NCBI GenBank assembly: GCA_050943495.1
Contig: JBMNPH010000003.1
Coordinates: forward strand, 62,001-126,000
DNA: 64,000 bases
From: Merdivicinus sp050943495
GTDB lineage: Bacteria > Bacillota > Clostridia > Oscillospirales > Ruminococcaceae
Direction of reading: 5' to 3'
Every line of letters starts with the position of its first letter. The first letter of the stretch is position 1. The position numbers and the translations under genes were made by a program. Shown here in pieces: positions 52,784-60,987 of the stretch. Below the pieces are notes generated by a model. It was not told where the DNA came from and did no database searches. It saw only the letters and a list, made by a program, of their open reading frames with translations.

Positions 52784-53588
52784 GATCAAATTCCCCTTTC
52801 CACTGGGCAATCAGCGGCTGGAAATCCTCTGCCAGATACCGCGCGCCTGCCCGCTGCAATTTTTCCGCCTTCCGCGGATTCATTCCGCGTTCCGGGCGAA
52901 GTTCCTGAGATGCAATTCCCACGGTCAGGGCACCTGCTTCCTGCCCCAGCTGTATCTCAACCTTGCCGTCGCCTACAACCATCAATTCATGTCCCGACAG
53001 GCTGCCGTCCTGCAAAATATCCCGGATGACTGCCTCCTTCGAGCAGTCCTTCCGGCGATGGGGCGCGCCGCGAACCTCCCGAACCAGCTGAGATATTCCC
53101 AGCAAATCTGCTTCATGGCGTACATCTTCTTCATCGGTTCCGCTGGCAATATAAATCGCAATCCCCGATTCCATCAACAGCTGAAGATATTCCCGGCTGC
53201 CGGCTACCAAATATTTTTCTGCTTCGGCTTTCCCGGACTCCAATTCTGCGATGCGGGAATCCACCATTTGCAGCAGCGCTTCATTATAAAGGTCTTTATA
53301 ATCCCACGGATCCAAGGGCTTTCGTCCGCACAGCAACTCTACCTGCTCTGCCAGCCATTCCATCTGATAGATGGTCTGAATGCCGGTCGATTCGGCAATA
53401 TACTGGCGGATATGGGACAACAATTCCTCTCCCGCCATTTTGCCGCCGTTCAGATGTTCCAGCATAATTTTTTCCATCACCGCTTCCCATCCGCAGCGAA
53501 GGGTCGAGATTGTGCCGTCAAAGTCAAAGATTGCCGCCTTTACGGTACAGCTTTCCCGACAAAGTTCGGTCGCCAAAAACTGATGCAT
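52776..53588 (-). CDS. HAD-superfamily phosphatase
   Basis: 270 residues. Motif I IFDFDGTIS (nucleophile Asp), motif II IYIASGTDEEDV (Ser/Thr in a divergent site), motif III lysine around RRKDCSKEAVI, and motif IV MVVGDGKVEIQLG with the acidic pair. The cap domain is large and helical. It probably removes phosphate from a sugar phosphate made by the kinase in the same operon, as GmhB does in heptose synthesis, though it is not of the GmhB subfamily. ATG at 53588 follows AAAGGCGG. Confidence 0.8.
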   Translation of the reverse strand: MHQFLATELCRESCTVKAAIFDFDGTISTLRCGWEAVMEKIMLEHLNGGKMAGEELLSHIRQYIAESTGIQTIYQMEWLAEQVELLCGRKPLDPWDYKDLYNEALLQMVDSRIAELESGKAEAEKYLVAGSREYLQLLMESGIAIYIASGTDEEDVRHEADLLGISQLVREVRGAPHRRKDCSKEAVIRDILQDGSLSGHELMVVGDGKVEIQLGQEAGALTVGIASQELRPERGMNPRKAEKLQRAGARYLAEDFQPLIAQWKGEFDHE

Positions 53589-53605
53589 CTTTTTTCCGCC
53601 TTTCT

Positions 53606-54841
53606 TCAATCCGAAAAATCAGTGCGGGTGGACGGATCCAACTCCGCTGTAAAAATCTTATCCAGCACAATCCCCACGCTGCCATACAGCGGCGAATCCA
53701 AGCCAAAATCCGATTTGACCACAATGGTATCCCGATATTTTCCGGGGGCAGCTGTTTCATTCAGCATGTGTGCCAGTGTGTTTTCAAAAAAATTTCCGGT
53801 CGTCTTGGGAGATCCCGCCAAAATTACCAAACTGATGTCCAACTGTGTCAGCAGGTTGGAGACCGCCGCCGCAAGATAGCGGCAATATTCGGTCAGAATA
53901 CACATTGCTAGAATGTCCCCGCTGTCAATCAACGGCAGCAAATCCGATATGGTGGGATTTTGCATAGCAAGCAGCGGATGATCCGGCAGATATTCCTGAA
54001 AATGGCGGTAGCCCTGCAAAATCCGGGAAATATCCGCATAAACTTCCAGACAGCCGTTATTGCCGCAGACACACTGCGGTCCCCAATGATTGATGGACAT
54101 ATGGCCGATCTCACCGTTCTGCCCGAATTCTCCGTTATACAGACGGTTGCCGAGATAAAATCCGGCACCGATTCCATTGAAGGTCGAAATGTATAGGAAA
54201 TCTTCGACATCCCTTCCCTTTCCAAAGAGCTTTTCCGCAATTGCACCGGCTGAGGCGTCATTGCACAGCCAGACCGGAAGATTGCTCAATCCCTCCAAAA
54301 AAGAGGTGATAGGAAAATCACAGGCTTCTGTGAAAAAATGATGCGGATTCCGCATAATCCCTTCTACTGTATTCAGATTACCGATGCAGGATATGCCAAC
54401 TGCCAGAATCCGCTGGCGCGCCTGAGAACAGGTCTGCAAATAAAGGGTCTCTAGCCGATGCCGGAATTCTTCGGGAGAAATCAGACCACGATACCGATAC
54501 CGGCTGTCAATCTGAATCTCCCCCTTCAGGTCGGCCAGCACGACGTGCAGATTTCCACGCTGAATCAACACTCCACAAATCAGCGGCGCTTCTCCAGAAA
54601 GCGTCAATCCGATGGATTTGCGCCCCATTCCGCCATTTTCTGACGAAAACGGTTCCGATTCCTCTAAAATCCCGTCCTCGATCAACTCCGATACGATATT
54701 GGTCAGGGTTGTTTTGGTCAATCCCAAGCTGCGCGCAATCTCTGCCCGAGAGACAATTCCCCGATTTAGGACTGCCTGCAAAACCAGCGCACGGTTTTTT
54801 TGTTTAATCGTTTGCTGTCGGGATCCAGCCTGTCTAAGCAT
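53606..54841 (-). CDS. ROK-family transcriptional regulator (NagC/XylR type)
   Basis: 411 residues. The N-terminal winged helix (KNRALVLQAVLNRGIVSRAEIARSLGLTKTTLTNIVSELIEDGILEE) is followed by a ROK sugar-kinase-like domain with the zinc motif CVCGNNGCLEVY and FNGIGAGFYLGNRLYNG. It likely senses a sugar from the GH38 pathway and represses this operon. ATG at 54841 has AAAGGAGGACATTC; an upstream extension lacks a site. It overlaps the stop of the GH38 gene by 8 bp, so repressor and enzyme levels are linked. Confidence 0.88.
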   Translation of the reverse strand: MLRQAGSRQQTIKQKNRALVLQAVLNRGIVSRAEIARSLGLTKTTLTNIVSELIEDGILEESEPFSSENGGMGRKSIGLTLSGEAPLICGVLIQRGNLHVVLADLKGEIQIDSRYRYRGLISPEEFRHRLETLYLQTCSQARQRILAVGISCIGNLNTVEGIMRNPHHFFTEACDFPITSFLEGLSNLPVWLCNDASAGAIAEKLFGKGRDVEDFLYISTFNGIGAGFYLGNRLYNGEFGQNGEIGHMSINHWGPQCVCGNNGCLEVYADISRILQGYRHFQEYLPDHPLLAMQNPTISDLLPLIDSGDILAMCILTEYCRYLAAAVSNLLTQLDISLVILAGSPKTTGNFFENTLAHMLNETAAPGKYRDTIVVKSDFGLDSPLYGSVGIVLDKIFTAELDPSTRTDFSD

Positions 54842-57320
54842 GAATGTCCTCCTTTTCGATTGGGGTTTCCAAAATGGAACAGATTTCCGCTTCCCCACTA
54901 TCCGAAATCCGGATGGTTTGAATCTCATAGGGGCGGAATGTACAGGTTACCTCTGTCCCTGCAAATGGAAGCGATAAAACGGTTTCTGCTGCCTTTCCGT
55001 CCGCTTCATAAGCACGGACAATGATTCCGTTGCCATCTTCTGCCTGCTTGACCGCTTCAATCAGAACATTTTCCGCGGTACTGGAAGCAAATCCTGCCTG
55101 CAAAGGCAGTTCTCCTTTGTGATAGGTCTCATAAATCGTCACGGGAGGCTGACGGTGTTCCGATGCCAGTCGGGTTGCCTGCGCCGGCGAGAAAGATCCG
55201 GTATACGGCAGCAGGCTGTATTCCGTTTCATAAATGCCAAGATCCATGGCCTCGGTAAATTCGTCCTTAATCCCATAATGATCGGCATATCCAGCACTGC
55301 GCACCACAATAAACCGGGCGGTATTCCCTTCCGCAGAACAGCTATACAGATATTCCGAGGCAATAGAAAGACCTGCTTCTTCGCCGTTTTCCAGCTTGCC
55401 GCTAACATTTATCCATCCCAGAGCCGGTTCCTCTTTGCCATCTGTCGGCTTGCGGATGCTTCCATATGGAATTTCATACAGAACGGATGGATCGGATACC
55501 CGAACTGGAAATGCCAATTTCAAAATGCAGAACGGTTCCTGCCAATTGACTCGCAGCCGTACATCAATTCCCGGCCGGTCACGGTACAGAATAAAATCCT
55601 GTGTCAGGGTGGAACTGCGATAATACGAAACCGCCCGCAGTACGGCACGAATTGGACCGCGTTCGAGCAGCGACAACGATGCATCTCCGAAATATCCTGC
55701 CACTTTATGAAGTGTTTCCGCGCCATGTGCCCAAGTATCATTGTGATAATCCGAAATCACCTCGGCCAAGGCGCCGTTTCCATCCAAGATCTCCCGCTGT
55801 GCAGTTTTATCCCAGAGCCGTGAAATCGTGCCGGTGATCGCGTCAAATTCCAGACGGTACCAGTCATTTTCCAAATAATGACTGCCATACTGCAATCTAT
55901 GCCCGCTCTCCGGTGCCGGAATCGACTGATGCCGGTACAAAAAAACGGTCCGATATCCCATGGGCGGCAATGTAATCTGAAGCAGACTCTTATAATCATC
56001 CCGACCGTGATTGCAGGTCTGATCGGCCCGAACCCTCTGCCAGACCAAAGGACGGTCTTCTTCATCGAGAGCGCCGGTAATCTCCCGTGACAGCGGAACC
56101 TCAGCCTGTACTTCCCATGGATTGATGTTGAAAATCACCACCGGCGTACCGCCGTTTTCATATTCCCAGGAATTCCAGTCGAAATGCCGGTCAATCCGAA
56201 GATCCTGCCCCCGCAGTGTATCCACATGCCAAGAAAGCCTCTGCAGCGAAGCATTCAGCAGAGTGGAACCGATTTTCATGGCTTCGCCGTGAAATTCCCG
56301 CGCGTCATCGTAGACTTTTTTCAGACTGCATCCGCCCAGAATATCGTGGAACTGGTTGAATAGCACATCCTCCCAGCCCCGATGCAGATCCTCCTGTCGA
56401 TAGGGAAGCCCCTGCACCCGGCTGGCAACAGTCATCATCCGTTCCGCAGCCAGAAGTTTGCGTTCACTCCGGCAATTTCCACGTTTGATCTCCCGGCATG
56501 CGGAATAACAGCCGATGGCGTGATGCTGCAAATCCCCGCGCACTACCGAAGATACCGTTCCTTTCTCCCGCATTTCCTCAAAAAATTCCGCAGGATTTCC
56601 GTAGCAAAGCTGCGGATCTTCTTTTTTCAGGTCTTCGATCTGATGCAGCAGGGAAATCGTCGGCCCGCCGCCGTGATTGCCGACTCCATAAAAGAGCATT
56701 CGGGATTGTCCGTCCCCCTCTGCCCGCTCACGGAACCACTGATATTTTCCGGCAAAATTCCCGTCGCCGACCGAGGTCCCATATCCGCGCGGAATGCGGT
56801 AGGTAAGGATCCGCGTCCCGTCAATCCCCTCCCACAGGAAGGTGTCGGAATCCAACTGTTTTTCATGCTGTTCCGGCCGCATCATGATGTAAGAATTCAT
56901 CCCGCACTGGGACAAAAGCTGCGGCAATGCACCATTGTGCCCAAAGCTGTCTACATTATATCCAAACAATGCCTGCCTTCCAAACCGCGACAGAAAATAT
57001 CGCTGGCCGTACAGACCATGCCGGGCAAAGGATTCTCCGCACGGCAGGTTGCAGTCCGGCTGCAGCCACCATCCGCCTGCCAGAATCCAGCGTCCTTCCG
57101 CCACACGCTGCCGGATTTCTTCAAACATCTTCGGCTCATTCTCTTCCACCCATTGATAATAGCTTGCGCCAGCGGCCGTGAAAATGTACCCATCAAATTC
57201 CTTCATCCGGTCCAGCGCCGAACGGAAGGTCGCCTTGATTTCAGAAAATCCTTCCTGCCACTGCCAGAGCCATGCGGGATCCAAATGCGCATTTCCAATC
57301 AGATAAATTTTGGGATTCAT
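54834..57320 (-). CDS. GH38-family alpha-mannosidase
   Basis: 828 residues. Retaining zinc-dependent alpha-mannosidase, probably cytoplasmic (no signal peptide), releasing mannose from imported oligosaccharides or N-glycan pieces. The N-terminal catalytic domain has NAHLDPAWLWQW (zinc His and Asp) and GYNVDSFGHNGALPQ with the nucleophile Asp; the middle helical bundle has FNQFHDILGGCSLKKVYDDA; beta domains follow. GAGGAGGATGGAAGG precedes the ATG. Third gene of the six-gene leftward operon, 25 bp after the HldE-like kinase. Confidence 0.92.
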   Translation of the reverse strand: MNPKIYLIGNAHLDPAWLWQWQEGFSEIKATFRSALDRMKEFDGYIFTAAGASYYQWVEENEPKMFEEIRQRVAEGRWILAGGWWLQPDCNLPCGESFARHGLYGQRYFLSRFGRQALFGYNVDSFGHNGALPQLLSQCGMNSYIMMRPEQHEKQLDSDTFLWEGIDGTRILTYRIPRGYGTSVGDGNFAGKYQWFRERAEGDGQSRMLFYGVGNHGGGPTISLLHQIEDLKKEDPQLCYGNPAEFFEEMREKGTVSSVVRGDLQHHAIGCYSACREIKRGNCRSERKLLAAERMMTVASRVQGLPYRQEDLHRGWEDVLFNQFHDILGGCSLKKVYDDAREFHGEAMKIGSTLLNASLQRLSWHVDTLRGQDLRIDRHFDWNSWEYENGGTPVVIFNINPWEVQAEVPLSREITGALDEEDRPLVWQRVRADQTCNHGRDDYKSLLQITLPPMGYRTVFLYRHQSIPAPESGHRLQYGSHYLENDWYRLEFDAITGTISRLWDKTAQREILDGNGALAEVISDYHNDTWAHGAETLHKVAGYFGDASLSLLERGPIRAVLRAVSYYRSSTLTQDFILYRDRPGIDVRLRVNWQEPFCILKLAFPVRVSDPSVLYEIPYGSIRKPTDGKEEPALGWINVSGKLENGEEAGLSIASEYLYSCSAEGNTARFIVVRSAGYADHYGIKDEFTEAMDLGIYETEYSLLPYTGSFSPAQATRLASEHRQPPVTIYETYHKGELPLQAGFASSTAENVLIEAVKQAEDGNGIIVRAYEADGKAAETVLSLPFAGTEVTCTFRPYEIQTIRISDSGEAEICSILETPIEKEDIHA

Positions 57321-57345
57321 CCTTCCATCCTCCTCATTGCCGACT

Positions 57346-58371
57346 TTATTTCAATTTTCCGCTGTACAGTTGACATGCAGACTGCAGTTCTTCGGGGGCT
57401 GCCGTTCCGGTGGTGCCGATTTTCCGGATCGTGACAGCCGGCACCAGATTGGCAAAGGCTAGCAGCGTTTCCGCAGAAAAATCCAATCCATATACTGCCG
57501 AAAATCCGGCCAGAAAGGAATCTCCCGCTCCCACAAAGTCAATGGGTGGTTCCACCGAATACGCTGGCACCTGCACACATTCTCCACCGGAACACCAGAT
57601 TACCCCGCGTCCGCCTAAGGTAATCAAAACCGGACTGCCATTCCGCTCCTCCATTTGTTTTGCTGCCCGGCACATCTCCTCGATACTGTCTGCGGCCGCA
57701 GCTTCCAATTGCAGCGCTTGGCAGGTTTCGACTTCGTTGGGCTTGATGATAACATTCCGGTATTCATTCACCCGGTCACGGCTGTCGACAATCACCGGCA
57801 TTCGCTTTCCGAGTTCCATGATGCGATCCTGAACCCGTTTCGTAATACATCCATTCGCCAGCTGATCGCATACCACGAGAATATCTGCCCCCGAGGCAGC
57901 CTCTTCCAATTTCTCCAACAGTCCCGTTTCCTCTTCTGCAGTCAGGGGAGTCCGATTGTTGAAATCCAGCCGCGGATCTTCATAACAGACCGGCGAAATT
58001 CCCTTCCGAATCGGCTTGCAGTATGCCGGTGTTACCCGGTAATCGGAAGCCAGCAAAAATCGATCAGAAATCCGCTGTTCTTTCAGCAGTTTCCGAAAAA
58101 TTTCTCCTCGCCAGTCCTTTCCGATGCAGCCGACATAGCGGATCTCTCCGACCCCTAGCGCAGCTAGATTTGCCAGCACATTCGCACCTGCACCCAGAGA
58201 AAACCGTTCCTCGACAACGGGCAGCGGATAATGCGGGACTTCCCGCGACAGCTCGCTCAGCCGCATATCTGCCTCCCAGTAAATGTCCACGCATCCGTCC
58301 CCAATCAATGCCACCTTACGGGAAGGAAGTTGGTTCAGAATTTCCTGCAGCATTTCCGGTTTCAAACTCAC
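57346..58371 (-). CDS. PfkB-family carbohydrate kinase, HldE N-domain-like
   Basis: 341 residues from GTG after AAAGGAGGG. The ribokinase fold has DGCVDIYWEADMRLSELSRE and SLGAGANVLANLAALGV near the N-terminus, close to the heptose-7-phosphate kinase half of HldE/RfaE. The catalytic anion-hole motif PPIDFVGAGDSFLAGF is near the C-terminus. No cytidylyl/adenylyltransferase domain follows. Substrate could be a heptose or hexose phosphate. Neighbours GmhA-like isomerase and HAD phosphatase suggest a three-enzyme route reminiscent of heptose biosynthesis but linked to glycan degradation. Confidence 0.75.
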   Translation of the reverse strand: MSLKPEMLQEILNQLPSRKVALIGDGCVDIYWEADMRLSELSREVPHYPLPVVEERFSLGAGANVLANLAALGVGEIRYVGCIGKDWRGEIFRKLLKEQRISDRFLLASDYRVTPAYCKPIRKGISPVCYEDPRLDFNNRTPLTAEEETGLLEKLEEAASGADILVVCDQLANGCITKRVQDRIMELGKRMPVIVDSRDRVNEYRNVIIKPNEVETCQALQLEAAAADSIEEMCRAAKQMEERNGSPVLITLGGRGVIWCSGGECVQVPAYSVEPPIDFVGAGDSFLAGFSAVYGLDFSAETLLAFANLVPAVTIRKIGTTGTAAPEELQSACQLYSGKLK

Positions 58372-58386
58372 GTCCGAAGCCCTCCT

Positions 58387-59367
58387 TTATTCGATCGTTT
58401 CCTTCTTTTCGTCCGTCAGCAGATGATACAGGGTCGGAACAGTCTGCTTATGGTTGCCGTAAATGTAATATCCGTTTCCGCCCAAACTGACCGGACGATT
58501 CATGATATTTTTGCGAGGCCGGTAATAATAGTGAAAATGCGTGTCACTCACATCAGATTTATAGTCGCCAAGCGGAATAATATCGAAATTTGCGGTTGTA
58601 ATTTTTCGGGTCATATATCCGTGGTTGCGCACAATACTCAGCGCTTTCAAAAAGACCTCCGGACCTGTCACCGCAGAGCCGATATTCAGGAAAACGCCGC
58701 CCTCCAGATCTTTCAGCGAATTGACAAAAATTTTGAAATCACGTCCGCTTGTTCCGCCGATACAGGAAAAATTGGCCAGCGGATGCTCATGAATAATATC
58801 CGTTCCCATTGTAACGTGATAGGTAGCAGGAACGCCGTGCGTATATGCATTATAAAAGACGCAGTCCTCCCGATAAGGGAATTTCTCGGGATGTTCGTCC
58901 ACATAATGTGCCAGCGATTCCCCATATCCGTATCCGCGGGCAGCACCTTCGTTAATGGCTTCATTCATCCATCCGCCGGTTTGTTCCCACATGCCGAAGG
59001 ATCCGTCCTCAATGGCAGTCGGAACATGCTCGGATGTCCCGCCGAGATATGCCAGCTCAAAGTCATGAATGCTTCCAGCGCCATTGGAGGCAATATGTGT
59101 AATGAGACCACGCCGAATCAGGTCAATCAGATAGCGGGACAGGCCGCATTTAATCACATGAGCACCATAAAAGACGATAACTGGCCGATTATTAGCACGA
59201 GCCTCGAGAATATGCCGGCTGACAGCTTCCAATTCTTCGGAAGAAAACGGTTCCACCGGATCGGAAAGCTTACTGATATTGTCGATCCGAACCAGATTCC
59301 GACGATCCCAGACATCGTAGGTCTTAGTTCCTGAATAATCAAATTCCTGCGGTTGATACAATTTCAT
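58387..59367 (-). CDS. Unassigned conserved protein, possibly deoxyhypusine-synthase-like fold
   Basis: 326 residues. I do not recognise a named family with confidence. GLITHIASNGAGSIHDFELAYLGGTSE has the N-G-x(4)-HDFE pattern seen in NAD-binding deoxyhypusine-synthase-like proteins. Other conserved-looking blocks are VIVFYGAHVIKCGLSRYLIDL, HPLANFSCIGGTSGRDFKIF and GVFLNIGSAVTGPEVFLKAL. No signal peptide or membrane segment. As the first gene of the GH38/heptose-enzyme-like operon under a consensus promoter it is likely a central enzyme of that pathway. ATG at 59367 chosen for AGGGGTG six bases upstream; a GTG at 59376 overlaps that site. Confidence 0.5.
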   Translation of the reverse strand: MKLYQPQEFDYSGTKTYDVWDRRNLVRIDNISKLSDPVEPFSSEELEAVSRHILEARANNRPVIVFYGAHVIKCGLSRYLIDLIRRGLITHIASNGAGSIHDFELAYLGGTSEHVPTAIEDGSFGMWEQTGGWMNEAINEGAARGYGYGESLAHYVDEHPEKFPYREDCVFYNAYTHGVPATYHVTMGTDIIHEHPLANFSCIGGTSGRDFKIFVNSLKDLEGGVFLNIGSAVTGPEVFLKALSIVRNHGYMTRKITTANFDIIPLGDYKSDVSDTHFHYYYRPRKNIMNRPVSLGGNGYYIYGNHKQTVPTLYHLLTDEKKETIE

Positions 59368-59389
59368 ATGGAACACCCCTTTGAGTTAA

Positions 59390-59402
59390 TAAAGTTTCTT
59401 TA
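59390..59402. promoter_or_regulatory. TAAAG-N3-CTTTA operator candidate
   Basis: 13-bp dyad TAAAGTTTCTTTA between the -10 box and the start codon of the six-gene operon. It is a plausible site for the ROK regulator encoded in the operon. Confidence 0.5.
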
Positions 59403-59406
59403 CTCT

Positions 59407-59435
59407 ATTATTTCACAAAATTGTTTCCCTGTCAA
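59407..59435 (-). promoter_or_regulatory. Promoter of the GH38/heptose-enzyme-like operon
   Basis: Minus strand: -35 TTGACA (59430-59435), 17-bp spacer, -10 AATAAT (59407-59412). Confidence 0.75.
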
Positions 59436-59454
59436 TAACATTTGAAAATTCTCC

Positions 59455-59491
59455 AAAAAAACAGCTTGCCAATTACGGTTTCGGCAAGCTG
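59455..59491 (-). terminator. Terminator after malQ
   Basis: Minus strand: CAGCTTGCC (59483-59491) pairs with GGCAAGCTG (59462-59470), followed by TTTTTTT (59455-59461). Confidence 0.88.
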
Positions 59492-59514
59492 AGTACACTT
59501 TGTTGATTAAATTA

Positions 59515-60987
59515 TCAAGAACGTCCGGTTTCTGCTATCATTTTCGCAAACTCATCCAGCTTCTTCTCCAGACCCTTCCAATCCCGCAGTTTCCATTCCC
59601 AGTTGGGGGAACCCAGCGTGCCGGGCGTATTGATTCTGGCGCGGTCATCGAGTTCCAGAATATCCTGCATGGGGATAATAACCCATTCCGCGCGGTGTGC
59701 CAGCGTATAACGGATGAATTTCTGCACCGTCGAACCGGTACGGCATCCGGCTTTCCAGAGAGAACGCTGGGTTCCCATCTTTTTGGGAATAGAAAGCGAT
59801 TGATACCAGCCTCGCATGGTCTGATTATCATGCGTTCCGGTGTAGACAATCTGATTGGAGATGCCTTCCCGCAGATTTTCCAGCTTGCCCGGCTGGAAGG
59901 TGAACTGGATGATTTTCATCCCCTTGAAATGGTAATGATCGCGCAATTTGTAAACCTCCGGACGCATTTCTCCCAGATCTTCCACCACGATTTCCATTCC
60001 TTCCAATCTGGGCAATACCGTATCAAAGAAATGGTACGCTGGACCTTCGATCCATTCCCCCTCCACTGCCGTGGGACAGGAAGCGGGAATTTTCCAGTAA
60101 GTATCAAAAGCGCGGAAATGGTCAATCCGTACAAGGTCAAACAGAAGCCCGCTGTATTGCAGACGGTCAACCCAGAAGGAAAAGCCGTCCTTCTCCATCT
60201 TCTCCCAATTATAAATGGGGTTTCCCCATCGCTGTCCGGTGGGACTGAAATAATCGGGCGGAACTCCCGCCACTGAGGTCGGATTTCCTTCGGCATCCAG
60301 CAGGAAATTCTCCCTTCCTGCCCAGACATCAAGCGAATCGATCCCGACATAGAAGGGCAAATCGCCCATCATGCGCAATCCCAGCTGATTGGCATACTCT
60401 TTCAGCGCCTTCCACTGGCAGAAAAATTCGTATTGCAGAAAGATCTGATAGTGGGTTTCTTCCGCAAAGGGTGTCAAATCCAATCGGTGCTGCTGCGGCC
60501 AATTCTTTTCCTCATCCGGCCACTCATTCCAGCAGCGCATTCCGTTTTTCTGTTTCAGAGTAATAAAGACAGCATACTGCTGCACCCAATCGAGGGCGGC
60601 AAAACGCTCATAGTCCTCATCCGGCACAAAGTTCCGGAATGCCTCCCGAAAAACGGGTTCCTTATAACTGCGCACCGCCTCATAGTCCACCCGATCCGCC
60701 GCACGCCGATACGGCTGCGGAAGACGTTTCAGCAATTTTTTTTGATAGAGGATTTCCGGACTGATGTAGAGCGGATCCCCCGCATAAGAGGAATACGGCT
60801 GATAAGGAGAATTGCCGAATCCCAACGGATTCAGCGGAAGGATCTGCCAAATATGCACCTGCGCTTTTGCCAGCATTTCCGCTGCCTGATAGGCTGATGG
60901 ACCCAGATCTCCGATCCCGTACGGTGCCGGCAAAGCCGATATTGGAAATAAAATTCCTGCCTGCCGGCGAATCTGTTTATTCCTCAT
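59515..60987 (-). CDS. malQ: 4-alpha-glucanotransferase (amylomaltase)
   Basis: 490 residues, GH77. Transfers alpha-1,4-glucan segments between maltodextrins, feeding glycogen phosphorylase. Family motifs: RQAGILFPISALPAPYGIGDLG, the nucleophile segment DLVRIDHFRAFDTYW, the acid/base segment EIVVEDLGEM, and TGTHDNQTMRGW. Its start overlaps the stop of glgP by 11 bp and uses a GGGGGA site inside glgP, so the two are translated together; a terminator follows. Confidence 0.96.
   Translation of the reverse strand: MRNKQIRRQAGILFPISALPAPYGIGDLGPSAYQAAEMLAKAQVHIWQILPLNPLGFGNSPYQPYSSYAGDPLYISPEILYQKKLLKRLPQPYRRAADRVDYEAVRSYKEPVFREAFRNFVPDEDYERFAALDWVQQYAVFITLKQKNGMRCWNEWPDEEKNWPQQHRLDLTPFAEETHYQIFLQYEFFCQWKALKEYANQLGLRMMGDLPFYVGIDSLDVWAGRENFLLDAEGNPTSVAGVPPDYFSPTGQRWGNPIYNWEKMEKDGFSFWVDRLQYSGLLFDLVRIDHFRAFDTYWKIPASCPTAVEGEWIEGPAYHFFDTVLPRLEGMEIVVEDLGEMRPEVYKLRDHYHFKGMKIIQFTFQPGKLENLREGISNQIVYTGTHDNQTMRGWYQSLSIPKKMGTQRSLWKAGCRTGSTVQKFIRYTLAHRAEWVIIPMQDILELDDRARINTPGTLGSPNWEWKLRDWKGLEKKLDEFAKMIAETGRS

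Noticed and set aside
58387..59367. True deoxyhypusine synthase
   Set aside because: Only the NG...HDFE block is similar; bacteria of this kind lack eIF5A, and the operon is a sugar operon.
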